Positions 43,501 through 54,348 of a stretch of 64,000 nucleotides of DNA are shown piece after piece. Location of the stretch: the NCBI GenBank assembly GCA_949358305.1, contig OX442317.1, positions 1,674,001 to 1,738,000 of the forward strand. The letters are read 5' to 3'. Numbering within the stretch: position 1 is the stretch's first letter; each line of letters starts with the position of its first letter. The position numbers and the translations under genes are program-made. A model generated the notes under the pieces. It worked only from the letters and a program-made list of their open reading frames with translations. It made no database searches and had not been told where the DNA came from. This DNA is from Strigamia acuminata (lineage: Eukaryota; Arthropoda; Chilopoda; Geophilomorpha; Linotaeniidae).

Positions 43501-46500
43501 CCCTTAATGGCAAGAGATGGTCAGGGTCACTTGCCAAATGTCAACGTGGCCCAATCTGCACACGCATGTTGATGCTTGAAATCAGCCCTACTGTAATTTA
43601 CGGTCTGCTTCTCTGCTGGATAACTGGTTAAACCAACGTGTGCAGATTTAAATGTAAATACAGTCGAACCTCATTATAACGAATCGCGAGAGACCTGAGA
43701 AATCGGTTCGTTATAACGAAAGTTCGTTATATAACAAACGAGCTAAAAAAAAAAATCAATTTCCTCATAAAAAATCATTAATTATTCATGCTCCGCGTGT
43801 TTTTTGTACGAATGGAAGTTTTTCCGGTAGCTGCATTCCAAAAGTCATGTTTTAAGTGCTTAAATGTTTGTTTTTGCTTTGTATTGTTAAAAAATTCAAA
43901 ATCATAAACACAGACACCTAAAACACTCAAAATACAACTTTTAGCACGCAATACAATTTGTTTGCCCAGAAATTGATTTCCGGTTTAGCAGTTTTAAGTC
44001 ACATGATCAAAATTCGTTATAACAAGAGCTTGTGGGTACTGCGAGTGTTTCATAAAATTGTTTGTTATAACGAATAATTCGTTCTATCAAAATATTTTAA
44101 CATGGTCTTCAATGGCTGGCCAACCAAGTCATTTTTAACAATTCATTATATAAAAAATTATAACGCGATTCGTTATAACCAGGTTCGACTCTAGTTGCCC
44201 ATTGTGCCTAAAAGCAGACAACTCTGTCAAGCGGTTTAACAATGCCGTTTAGTCTAAATGACAGCCAGTGTCTATTGAAGCAGAAAACGCATATTGATAG
44301 ATAAAAGTATCCTGGTTTGTATTTTCTGTTTACAAAGGCATTTTCTCACAGACAAATTGTCTATTGCCACATTCAGAATCGGTTAGGTTAGAATGCCATG
44401 TTATTTTCCTCTGGCAGCAAACATTATCCAGAATAGCAAGACTCGAAAAAGGGAATGGTCAACTGACTATATGCTCAGTTGTTTTGTCCTTCAATACAGT
44501 TGTGTAGAAATCCGCCACCTAGTGATGTTTAATACAAGCAAGACACTCCAAATTATAATATAGTTTATAGTAAAAAAAAAAAAAAGAAATAAAAAGAGAG
44601 AAACCTGAATCCTTTTGGCCAGCACAATCTTACAATGTGGAACAAAGTGCGCTGATTTCAGAATACAGTATAATGCTCACTAATTTTCAGCTGATTCACA
44701 CTAATTGCATTTAGCCTCTCTTTAATGGCTCGTGATTGGTCCATCGCAAGCAACTGTATCAATATCCTCATTTTGCAAACTATCCTGGATGTCTGTACAT
44801 TCAACTTACGCAGTTCCAACTTGTCTCGTGGCGTGTTTATTTATGTTTTGAACAAACTCTTCTCACTTAACAAATGTTTGACTCCACCAGCTTCTGAGAT
44901 GAATCTAAAGTAAGCTCCTAGGCCACCTCCCAAGCTCCTCTTCCTTTGCTTGAATCAATAAAAGCAGCAGATAGCTGAGACTGTCTTTTTCCTTCTCCTA
45001 TTACAGGATGAAAAGAACCAGATAATGAAATCCAATGTTTGGCTTAGGCTGGTGAGTAAACTTTTTTCTTCTTCTTCTTTTCTTTCCCTCCTACAACGCC
45101 TGTCCACATATCTTTACATCTACAATTGTCTCATTCAATTTGCTCATAATTGAACTCAATAAACTCTGAAAGAGTCAAGACCTTCCTACATTCTCAACGT
45201 AATGCGATTTTTCTAAAGTGTGTAAATCTTAAATAAATTACTTGCTCTTGGACTCATGTAACGTGAAGAAGAAAAAAATCTATGGCTTTATTTACTTTAT
45301 AGACGTAGAAAGACGGAACTACCCTCTAAAGTATTTAAGCACCACAACAACTCACTTCCACTCCAATTTAATACATTTTAAAGACGAATTTTAAATATTT
45401 AGCTCACTGATCGGGCTTTTATATTTGCATTTGTATTTCAATTTTCCATGGGCCTGACCCTGCCTGGGGTAATGGGTCGTGCAAGAAGCTTTCTGTGAAA
45501 TGACCTTCTTGAAGACCCAAACTTGCATTTGCACCGAGAAAAAAACAGTTGAAGATGTGTGGCAGATGTTCTAGCCATAGAAATAATAGTATAAATAAAA
45601 ACAAGAATACCAAACTGAAATTCCCAGCTAAGTAACGACAAAGCAAAATAAATGTGTTTAAGCAGCGTTGCACCTGATCAGTACCAGGATGATATTACAG
45701 TTTGCGCCCAGAATCTTGATGCCAAATTCACACTGCGCATCCCATTCTGCACAGATCATTTCCTTATTCCAGTTATTTAGTAAATAAACAACAATAAACT
45801 CATTAACTCAGGTAATTTGCAACATGGTACCAATATATTGTACAAGCTTGACAAACGCCACGTTAAATGCACGCGCAGAATATGACGTTCGAATTTGGCA
45901 TCGAGATAGTGCGCAAAAACTGTAGTTGTTTCTCATCCTTACCTCTTTGAAACCACTATACTCTGTCCAAGTGTAACTTGGGCCTATTTCCGATTGGCTG
46001 AGCCTCATAACTCACTCTGTGCTGCCACCAGGAAAAATAGTTCAGAGTAGTTTTAAATTTGTTTGATGATTTTAATCATTAAAATGATGTAACGTTGTTT
46101 GTATTTTCTACGAAAATCTATCTCGAAGTCATTAAAATAAAGATTTATGTCGGTTTATTTCAACATTCCTGTTTATTAAGTTTATTGCTCGCTTCTTCCA
46201 GGGAAGCAAACAATTTTCAAATTTATTATTGGTTGTTTTGATCTATTCTTTGGTATCACTACACCAGTGAAAAGACTCAGCCAATCGGAAATAGGCCCAA
46301 GTTACACTTTGACAGAGTATACAGTTTCTACAGCAAAATCATCTGCCACCTGCCTTTAACTGTTTCCTGTGTTTTCTTCCGATCTCGATCTTTAAGAAAG
46401 CCGTTCCACATTTAGCTCATTGCATGGCCTAATACCCCTGACACGGTCTGGCATGTAGGGTCATGACCATGTTAAATACCGTAAATAAATTAATAATGGA

Positions 46501-49500
46501 TACAGGTAAGCACCATGGTGAGTCAACTCAGACTTCTTTGCTTGAGAAAATCAAAAACACCATTATAGAAAATCATTTTTGCAACTTTGATGTGCCGCTT
46601 TCACAATAACAAGATTGGACAGACCATATCAAAAAAGATCATATTGACCAAAACACTTTTAAAAAAAAATAGTATCATAACACAACAACACATTCTGGTT
46701 TCGCTCGAGTTTTCTTAAGAACTACCCAAGCGACGCCCTGGTGTGAACTGGCTCGAACTACACTCCAGCTTACAACTTTTAATATTAAAAATTAAATTAC
46801 AAGACCGTGTGGTACTTTTGTTTTTAATTTTAAACTAGAATGGCCACTGTACTAGCAGCTATTAAATGGCTGTCGTTAAAGCCGAGCTCATGTAAGCCAT
46901 AAACCAGATTGTAGTTAGAATTTCCTTCCACTTCAATTATTTAATGCAGCATATTGAACTTATGTTCCCCAAAAATCCATTCAACATCCATCCCCCCTTT
47001 TTTTTCCCTTCCCAACTCCAAACTAAAAATAGTTGTGTGGTTTTTACATTTGTTTTTCCGCCCAGGTGGATCCTTACTATCACTTTTTCCCTTCATTTCC
47101 CTTCACACTTCCTTTGGGGATTTGATTAATGCTCATTGGCTTAAGTTGCACAGCAAAATTTGGACGGGCCAATGATTCTAACTACATCAAATACCAGCAG
47201 TTAAATCTGCCATCACTTGGCCTTTTCCTCAAGATTTCCTCCTTGAAAAGAAATTAACTTTTCATCCAATTTCACACACACCAAAAATTACTCTAAAACA
47301 AATTAATTCCTAAAGATGTTTTTTCTTCCCCACCTTTTTCAACACATTATTACGTAATTAACATTCCTCACAGGTAGAGAAGCAATAGAGCAGAAAATCA
47401 CACCTAAGCAAGAAATTTAGGCACAAAAAAACTGCTTGGTCCAACTTCAAAAGGCAAATTCAATATTTTCATACAAAATATCAAAGATGATGAAGGCAAT
47501 GGTGCATAATAGCCATTGCCGACGGGTTTTCAAATTGGAGTCCAAGGGGAGAGGTCAGTCGGTTATCATAACCTGTACAGAGAGAGAATTTGTTGGCTCC
47601 AGAATGAGAGTTGTAAAATAATAATTTCTGATAATGCACTTTGCAAACCGTCTTTTCGCTTTTATTCTTCCGACATCTACCTTTTGCTATCCAACATCAG
47701 ATCTCCAACAACCAATTTTTTCTTCCTATTTTGACACGCAAAATTATAACCAAATAAATTCCAATCCTGATTTAAAAGTAACTACAGTTTGCTCCCGGTA
47801 TCTTGATGCTGCGTGCATTAAACATGGCGATTGTCAAGCTTGTTGCACACAAAGGAAGTAAATCAACAACATTTCGGGACCAAGCTGTAATTTACGAGCT
47901 TATTGTTGTTTTATTTACTTTTGTTTTAGCATTATTAGGCGCGTTCAATTAAAAATGACCAAAAAAAAACCGATTACAGAAACTTGATTATAGAATCGAT
48001 TTTTAACATTGAAGGAGTTAAATTAACCCGTTTAATTTCAATATGGTTGACAGAAAAACCTGATAAAATTAGATCGAAATCCAAAGAATCCAACCCACGC
48101 GTGGATTATAGAATCGGGTCTTCAATAACCAGATTATCAAAAATGAGACACGTTTTGCATCATTTCCGCCACAGAAAATCAAAAGAATCGGTTTTTCAAT
48201 TTAGAATTGAACGCACCACCTGTATTCTTTCAAATTGATACATTTGGTTCTAATTTTCTGCCAAATCCTATGCCGGCTTGCAGTCAGTGTTCAACCTTAG
48301 ACCTTTTCCTTAAACCCAAGGTGTGATTTGTTGCTGCACCACAATCCAATCGTTCACGGCCCCTAAACATGCACGAGCCCCACAATTTTACACATCAAAC
48401 TACGTTTCACTGCCGCGGCGATTAATGTTTTCTCTGAATTTCAACAACCACACAATTTTACGATTTATTTTATTATTATACAAATTCAGTTTGGTCATTT
48501 GTAGCCCTCAGAAATTATTCAAAAACCACCCAAACACGTGTTAGTCCAATTTTACAACTAGCAGTAAAGAAAACGCAAGTCCAACATGTCGGATGACTTC
48601 CGTGTATCCAATGCAGATTCCATATTGATTTCCGTAGTCGAATTACCTTAGCCCCTTTTTTTTCTTTCTCAAAAAGTCAAGCTTAATTAAACAGCGAAAT
48701 TCAAACGGCAAAGTATAGAGTGGCTAGAAAACTGTAGAGAAAGATTATCCATTGGAGTTCAAAGTTAATGAGCCTTTGCAACTACAAAGGCTTTTGTACA
48801 CGCTGCACTTTACAACGTTCACCGACTCATCCCAAAAGTAAATTACCCAACACTTTTAACACATTTAACTTCAGTGTCACCACTCCCAGGCGTCATTGTT
48901 AATTCCTCCCTCGCTACGTGCCTGCAATTAGTCCGAGATAGAAAGGATCAAAGTAGTTAACAAATCACCAATACTTTCGGAGACATCGAAAAATCCCAGG
49001 GCGACCTGTCTTTTTCCTTGAGCTTTAATTACTCAAAACTTCACATGCTTTTATTTCCCCAAGGTGTGGCTGGACTATCAGCTGCAGTGGGATCACAACG
49101 ACTATGGAGGAATCCAAGTACTCCGTCTACCACCTGACAAAGTATGGAAACCGGACATAGTACTTTTTAACAAGTAAGTTTCGGACGCTTCGCAAACTAT
49201 TGTACATTTAACAGTAGCAGCATTCGAAAAGTCATGTAGAATAAATAAACAACATATTTGAACGTTCGTGTTTCGATTCACGTTTCCGTTTCAGCCGTTT
49301 TAGTGGATGAAACGGCTAAAACGGGACTTATGGAATGTATAGCTATATTTTCATTGTTTATGCACTGTTTCAACATGGAGAAATGCGTCAACGGGGCTTT
49401 AAAACGCACATTGTACGAATGTTTTGCATCGTCTAGCGTGAATGTGAACACAAGTGTGGTATTTCGGTGGATTGTGTTGTTATAAAATTGTATTTGCATT

Positions 49501-51819
49501 TGCAGTGCTGACGGCAACTACGAAGTCCGTTACAAATCCAACGTGCTCATCTACCCCACCGGAATGATCCTGTGGGTTCCGCCAGCCATCTACCAGAGTT
49601 CGTGCACGATCGACGTGACTTACTTCCCCTTCGACCAGCAGCGGTGCGTCATGAAATTCGGCTCGTGGACCTTCAACGGCGACCAGGTGTCGCTGGCGCT
49701 GTACGGAAACAAAAACTTTGTCGACCTGTCGGACTACTGGAAAAGTGGTACCTGGGACATAATCGAGGTACCGGCCTACCTCAACGTGTACGACGTGAAC
49801 CCGGCCGAGACGGACATCACATTCTACATCACGATGCGGCGTAAGACGCTCTTCTACACGGTGAACTTGATCCTGCCCACCGTCCTCATTTCGTTCCTCT
49901 GCGTGCTCGTCTTCTATTTGCCAGCGGAAGCCGGCGAGAAAGTGACGCTGGGCATCTCCATTCTGCTCTCCCTCGTAGTGTTTCTCTTGTTAGTGTCGAA
50001 AATTTTGCCGCCCACGTCGCTCGTGCTGCCTCTCATAGCCAAGTACCTTCTCTTCACGTTCATCATGAACACCGTCTCCATCTTGGTCACTGTAGTCATT
50101 ATCAATTTGAATTTCCGCAGCCCGCGCACGCACCGCATGCCCAAATGGATTCACGCGATCTTCCTCAAATTTCTTCCCATCATTCTCTTTATGAAGCGGC
50201 CCAAGAAAACGCGTCTCAGGTGGATGCTCGACATGCCGGGCATCGGCTTGCCCCACGGAGGCACTTCCGGGTACAGCTCACCGCAGATGCGTCACTGCAA
50301 CATGAAGGGTCGCACCGAGCTCATGGAACTCATGCAACGTTCCGAAATGCATCATCCCAACTGCAAAATTGCAAGAAAACCCTCGACCGAGAGGGATCTG
50401 CCCCGAAAGGACAGCGAAACGTCCGAATCTATCTACATGACGGCCGATGCTTACAAAGCGACACAAGCTGTCGAGTTTATAGCCGAGCACTTGCGTAATG
50501 AAGATGAATACACCCAGGTAAGATCAATATAACTCAAGGAAATTGCAAATGCAACACACTCTCTCTCCATCTCCCTATTTATGCATTTACAAGTATTTGG
50601 AGTAATTGGTCAAGAAAACTCCATATGCTTCAAAAATGGAGTTGTCTAGCACTTAGAATCAAGAAAAACCACCTAATATTACTCTAGGAATTCTTTTTCT
50701 TTTTCTTTTAGACAAAAAAAATCTATTTTCTCTGTATATTAGTTGGTTTGTTGTTTGTTTCGGGCTGAAATACCGTGCGCGGCATGTGGAAATGGACAAC
50801 ATGTGGACACGACGAAATGACATTTGTTGGTAATTGTTTCGTGGAATCCAAGACGGCAATTTCCTCGCTCCAAACGCGATGCGATGCGCAGCGCTGCGTT
50901 GTTTAAAAGCAATATATATTTACAGCGCCCAAAATGAAAATCGCACGTGAATATCGACATTATGCTCCCACGTCCCTTAATGCATCGCCAACAAATCGCG
51001 TCCAGGGTTTAATTGCTAACGAGATTAACGCTCAGTGCACTTGATCAGCGAAATAAATTAATCGGGATGACCAAAGTGTAATCATTCTGCAGAACATTTA
51101 ATTATTTCCTTAAACTCATTAGTTTCTAAGATTTGCAACGAGCATTTTTAATTCAAACAACCCAAATTCAATCAGATTAATAAGAATAACCGAATTAAAT
51201 CCGGACGCCTTCAATTAACACGGATTGACACGGGTTTAAAACGGCGCAGCGTTTTATTAACTTATTTCTCAAAAAATATCCCCGCGCGATTGATACGATT
51301 AGCATAGATTATAGTGACTATTATTTTTCAAATAATATTAGAATTCTCCCTCTCCAACTCACAAGTCAGTGTCAAACGTTGGTCCATAACTCAATTTTCC
51401 TAACGCAATTATCGCCATTTTAAATAATCCCACCTTAACCTGCGCCGAATTAGACGCAATACTTTCAAATTAAACGTCAATTAATAAACTAATCCGCTCG
51501 CTAAGAGCGAATTAAACGATTTTCGAAAAAGTGCTTCGGCTCTAAGTAAAATGGCGATCGTGTAAAGAGGATGGGGAAAGTCAGAGTGCATTTGCCAATT
51601 TCTTTTTACATATTCCATTCCGAGCTCGAGCAATAAGTGTGTATTGGCTTTCAGGTTCGCGAAGACTGGAAGTACGTTGCCATGGTGATAGACCGCTTAC
51701 AACTGTACTTATTTTTCGCCGTTACCGCAGCTGGTACCATAGCAATCCTTATGCACGCCCCACACATATTTGAATACGTAGATCAGGACAAAATTATGGA
51801 ACTGTATAAAACTGCTTGA
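25504..51819 (+). CDS. nAChRbeta1: Nicotinic acetylcholine receptor subunit beta1-like (spliced, complete model)
   Basis: Non-alpha subunit of the acetylcholine-gated cation channel; it supplies the complementary face of the agonist site. Exons 25504-25558, 41018-41154, 45007-45051, 49064-49173, 49506-50517 and 51655-51819 join to 1524 nt, giving 507 residues plus stop. Signal peptide (residues 1-26 or so), then [20 protein letters not shown], the Cys-loop at about 149-163 ([17 protein letters not shown]), no adjacent-Cys pair in loop C ([17 protein letters not shown]), TM1 about 231-255, TM2 about 262-284 ([20 protein letters not shown]), TM3 about 296-318, cytoplasmic loop about 319-465, TM4 about 467-490, C-terminus [16 protein letters not shown]. 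The TM and loop sequences are nearly those of Drosophila beta1. The start was chosen because it opens a signal peptide whose exon phase matches exon 2; exon 1 is the least certain part, being 15.5 kb away. Confidence 0.92.
30735..30896. repeat. Dispersed repeat, copy 1
   Basis: Shares with 47770-47937 the segments ACAGTTTG, AAATCAACAA and a closing block TTATTGTTG, TTTATTTACTT, TTTTAGCATTATTAGG. Copy 1 and copy 3 keep the same order and spacing to within a few bases. Type unknown. Confidence 0.55.
33692..33712. repeat. (GT)n microsatellite
   Basis: About ten GT units, in beta1 intron 1. Confidence 0.9.
36500..36672. repeat. Dispersed repeat related to 62107-62238
   Basis: Shares TTCAAAAATACAT, TTTTGGAATGCA and TGTAAAATATATTTTT followed by (G/A)AACCATA with the second copy, in the same order and strand. 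No coding content. Confidence 0.5.
37865..38007 (+). repeat. tRNA-like Pol III unit framed by inverted repeats
   Basis: From about 37892 the sequence folds like a tRNA. The A box is TAGCTTAATTGG (37899-37910), the anticodon arm is CCCGT/ACGGG with loop CCGGTTG (which would read GGU, but base 33 is C and base 37 is T), and the B box GGCTCGACTCC differs from consensus at one base. A Pol III terminator TTTTTT follows at 37989-37994. The acceptor stem pairs only in part, so this is a pseudo-tRNA or a SINE head, not a working tRNA. The block is framed by AAATTATTGGTTGA (37865-37878) and its near-perfect inverse TCAACCAACAATTT (37994-38007). Confidence 0.45.
39366..39796. mobile_element. Foldback MITE, ATAAGG-rich
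   Basis: The left end (CAATAGAGTTTGCGG, then TGCCTTTTTCCTTATAAA) is matched in reverse complement by the right end (TTTATAAGGAAAAAGGCA, then CCGCAAACTC-TCTATTG). The TIR is about 37 bp in a 431-bp unit, with repeated ATAAGG motifs inside and a GATCATGTGATCATGTGATC palindrome. No coding capacity. Confidence 0.6.
40526..40676. mobile_element. Pogo/Tc1-like MITE, copy A
   Basis: The right end, reverse complemented, reads CAGTCGAAACTCTTTATAAC and is followed by TA. The interior matches copy B (43661-44191) in inverted orientation (GGCTGGCCATAGAACACCAT against its counterpart). The left end lacks the CAGTCGAA terminus, so it is truncated. Confidence 0.6.
41018..41154 (+). CDS. nAChRbeta1: beta1 exon 2: start of the mature protein
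   Basis: Acceptor ATATTGTAG, donor GTAAGT. Reads (V)[17 protein letters not shown], then [20 protein letters not shown] and SFIQLINV; contains an NMS glycosylation site. This is the N-terminal helix and first strand. A second in-frame acceptor TCAG 12 nt further in would drop VFGS and give HEDEER; the first has the better pyrimidine tract and gives a better signal-cleavage site (VFG before SEDE). Confidence 0.9.
41155..45006 (+). other. beta1 intron 2
   Basis: 3.9 kb. Contains the pogo-like MITE copy B (43661-44191) and a 12-bp inverted pair AATCTGCACACG/CGTGTGCAGATT (near 43553 and 43635). Nothing else recognised. Confidence 0.6.
43661..44191. mobile_element. Pogo/Tc1-like MITE, copy B (full length)
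   Basis: 531 bp flanked by TA on both sides. The left end CAGTCGAACCTCATTATAAC is matched by the inverted right end (reverse complement GAGTCGAACCTGGTTATAAC). Repeated ATAACGAA motifs near both ends; no coding capacity. It would be mobilised by a transposase elsewhere. Confidence 0.7.
45007..45051 (+). CDS. nAChRbeta1: beta1 exon 3 (45 nt)
   Basis: Acceptor TCCTATTACAG, donor GTGAGT. Reads [15 protein letters not shown], the conserved 15-residue exon of nAChR genes; it carries the Trp of the complementary binding face. In several insect alpha genes this exon has alternative copies; none was seen here. Confidence 0.93.
45690..45815. repeat. Dispersed repeat, copy 2 (rearranged)
   Basis: Contains TACAGTTTGCGCCC then ATCTTGATGC, matching copy 3 (TACAGTTTGCTCCC, ATCTTGATGC), and GTAAATAAACAACAATAA, the inverse of the end of copies 1 and 3. 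Confidence 0.45.
45959..46319. mobile_element. MITE with a TIR over 45 bp (family L, copy 1)
   Basis: Flanked by TA (45957-45958 and 46320-46321). The ends TACTCTGTCCAAGTGTAACT and GGGCCTATTTCCGATTGGCT are repeated inverted on the right with one mismatch near the tip. The interior shares CACTACACCAGT and CATTAAAAT(G/A)AAG with 59034-59461. Non-coding, 361 bp. Confidence 0.75.
47770..47937. repeat. Dispersed repeat, copy 3, carrying a later insertion at its end
   Basis: Same family as 30735-30896 and 45690-45815. It contains an internal palindrome-like pair (GTAAATCAACAACA and TTGTTGTTTTATTTAC). It ends TTTTAGCATTATTA where the next MITE begins. Confidence 0.5.
47938..48217. mobile_element. 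MITE with GGCGCGTTCAATT ends, possibly Harbinger-like
   Basis: GGCGCGTTCAATTAAAAA at the left is matched inverted by TTTAGAATTGAACGCACC at the right. TTA precedes the left end, as for PIF/Harbinger targets, but the right flank is ACC, so the target duplication is not confirmed. 280 bp, non-coding. Confidence 0.5.
49064..49173 (+). CDS. nAChRbeta1: beta1 exon 4 (110 nt)
   Basis: Acceptor TTATTTCCCCAAG, donor GTAAGT. Reads [20 protein letters not shown], then [16 protein letters not shown]. It has the same length and phase as the alpha6 exon 956-1065. Confidence 0.94.
49506..50517 (+). CDS. nAChRbeta1: beta1 exon 5: Cys-loop to cytoplasmic loop (1012 nt)
   Basis: Acceptor TTTGCAG, donor GTAAGA. 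One long exon holds what alpha6 splits over four: the [12 protein letters not shown] strand, Cys-loop, [22 protein letters not shown]1, TM2, TM3 and most of the loop ([42 protein letters not shown]). It is GC-rich with strong third-position bias, unlike its flanks. There is no Cys pair in loop C, so it is non-alpha. Serine/threonine-rich parts of the loop could be phosphorylated. Confidence 0.96.
50518..51654 (+). other. beta1 intron 5
   Basis: 1137 nt, no feature recognised. It ends in a modest acceptor TGGCTTTCAG. Confidence 0.7.
51655..51819 (+). CDS. nAChRbeta1: beta1 exon 6: TM4 and C-terminus
   Basis: Reads [20 protein letters not shown], then TM4 residues and the end [20 protein letters not shown] with stop TGA. 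The sequence before and after TM4 is characteristic of arthropod beta1. Confidence 0.95.
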   Translation, partial: VREDWKYVAMVIDRLQLYLFFAVTAAGTIAILMHAPHIFEYVDQDKIMELYKTA

Positions 51820-54038
51820 AACAAGGAGACAATTCTTACATCAAAACTAAAGCGATTTTTGTTCCCTTCGGATATCCACAAAAATGTCACGTTACCGGAA
51901 GTTGTGCCCATGGAAATTGTGTGCAAGTGCAGACCGTGTGACGAGTTGGATATCAACTCTCATTCCACTCTCGCAATGAGATTTTGTGGTCACGTCAAGT
52001 GGCATCAAATAAACTTCGAAAATCTTGTTTTTGTAGACGGGTTTTTGGAGAAAAGGAAAAAATATAAAATAAAATTTAACAAAAAAAAAAAATATGACAT
52101 TATTAATAAAAATAAAAAAATAAAAAAACCCATGTTTCTACAGTGTTCAACCCAAAAAAAAAAAAAAATTCAAAATTTCATTAAAAAGCGTGTAGTGTAC
52201 GTGTGAACAACTCTGTTCCCCATGATGCTCTGATTTTATAGTTTCTATTTGTTTTCTGTATAAAAGAAAAAATACGATTTGAACAGCAAAAATCTCCCCA
52301 TCTTTATAAGAAAATTAATAACAAGAGGGAAGGGGGGAAATTTTATGAAATAGAAAAAAAGTATGGAAAAAAAAATGAAAAAAAAAATAACCAAAAAAAA
52401 TAATAATTAATAAAAAAAAATTTACCCAAAAAAATTTTTTCATGGGCTCTAGATATTGATTGAAAAATTAAAAATTAACTGGTGAATATATTAAGGAAAT
52501 ATATTCAAGATTGTAGAGCATTAATGTAGTCTGATATAATTTGAGCATAGCAATAATCTGCATCTAGTCACATTTGCCCATGTATTTCTCTAAATAGCTT
52601 CACCACAAATCCTTTCCCTATTTTTTATTTTTCTTTTCAATTCAAATTAGGTTTGTGATAATAACCAAAAAAAAAAAATAATTAATTAATAAATTAATTA
52701 CTTGATTAATAATAATTTTCAACTTTATTTATTTTTAATTTTTTTAATTTCAATTTTCATATATTTTAACAATAATACCAATAAAAATTGATTTATCCTT
52801 AGGTGAAATTCATTTTCATTTCGAAATTTCAAAATAAAAATTTCTTCAGAGCAAACCGTGTACAAAAAAAAATATAATTGTTCTTTTTTTTGTAAAATAT
52901 TAAGGATATTTGATTAAACTTTATATTTGAAATTTCTATTATTTTTTATTATTACTGCCCATTATTATTAGTTTTCAATTAATTGTAATTTATCAATTTT
53001 TTTTAAATAACTGCCTCTATACACAAAAGTATACACACGCTTCCAAGAGTGTAAAACAAGAAAAATATTAGTCAAAATGATTGTGGCGGGCGAATGATGG
53101 CTCAAAGTGACAAATTAAAATGAATAAACAAATAAAAGCATCACCACGTTTTTTTAAAAAAAAAAAATATTTAAAAAAAAAAATGTTTCCAACATTTAAA
53201 GCTCAACTCATACATGACGTACGATATATACTGTTTTTTACATTTATTCCGTCCTTTTTTTAAGTTCTCTTTTTTGTGTATATATTGAAAAAAAAAATTG
53301 TAACTTAGCTTGATTTCTAAATATATTAAAATTCCCAAACCTTAAAAAAATTTCTTAAAAAAAAAATTAATCACTTGTTTTTTTTGCAACTGAGTAATTG
53401 CAAAAATTGCAGGATTTGATCGCCAAACACAGGTATAATTTTGCAATTTTCAGTTTCCTTAATCCCTCGAACCGAATGAACACAATCCATTTATGGTCCA
53501 TCCCATTACCGAATCAGCTTAAAGCGAAAACTCGATTACAGTGATTTTGGTCCCGCAGACACTTACGTAAGTGGTAGGACTTAACCAAGTCCGTTAATCC
53601 AAAATCGCCACTTAGAGACGTAATCGTTTGTCACTATTCAATAAAGAATCAACACAACACGAGAATTAGCACTACATGTTAACGTGAGATGGCGTTCTTG
53701 AATGTAACTCATACTACAATTCAGAAGAAACGTGACCAAAAATCACTTGTTAACAAATAACACCGAAACTTGTGGCACGACCCTTCAAAGGTTTCTGTTT
53801 TTATCGTGACACGAGGTCAAAACGGGATATTCGTGTTAAACCACGTAACATAGTGTAACACGACCTAGCTATGCCTTAGCAAATGTACTACCGCAGTTTC
53901 GAAACAGAAGCATAAAGCTCGGTAGACAAAACTAAGAAATTCAGACTCCAGGTAATTAATTGTATGAATAACAAATAAATGATGTTATTTATGGCTTGTA
54001 CAATACACGTACCTAAATTTCGTATATATATATATAAT
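51820..54038. other. beta1 3' UTR and AT-rich spacer
   Basis: Long A and T runs with many AATAAA-like motifs; the 3' end of the transcript cannot be chosen from sequence. A perfect 14-bp palindrome CACTTACGTAAGTG is at about 53565-53578. No coding exon seen. Confidence 0.55.
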
Positions 54039-54039
54039 A

Positions 54040-54348
54040 GAACAGTAAGTTCCCACATAAGGAGTTCCGTTCCGAGATCGTGTTCGCCATTCGAATTGTG
54101 GATGTACAAGATGGAAAAATTGTTAATCCTGATTAAAAATAACATTTTTAATCCTAATTTATTATTAGAAATTAATAAATGTTCGTATTAAACAAATTTT
54201 TTAATCTTATTTTGCAAAGTACAACAGCTGGCACACAGTGCTAGACACGCGAACTAACTTATGCGCTGCCACGAAATTTGAAGTTCCTATCTCTGAAAGT
54301 TCGCAACTCGAATGTGCGTATGTATGGGGACTTAAGGACTCACTGTTC
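54040..54348. mobile_element. MITE with GAACAGT ends
   Basis: Left GAACAGTAAGTTCC, right reverse complement GAACAGTGAGTCC, with TA on both sides (54038-54039 and 54349-54350). 309 bp, non-coding; the TA flanks suggest a Tc1/mariner-related family. Confidence 0.6.

Larger units (their letters stand above)
45052..49063 (+). other. beta1 intron 3
   Basis: 4.0 kb. Holds repeat copies at 45690-45815 and 47770-47937, a long-TIR MITE at 45959-46319 and another MITE at 47938-48217. The rest is plain AT-rich intron. Confidence 0.6.
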
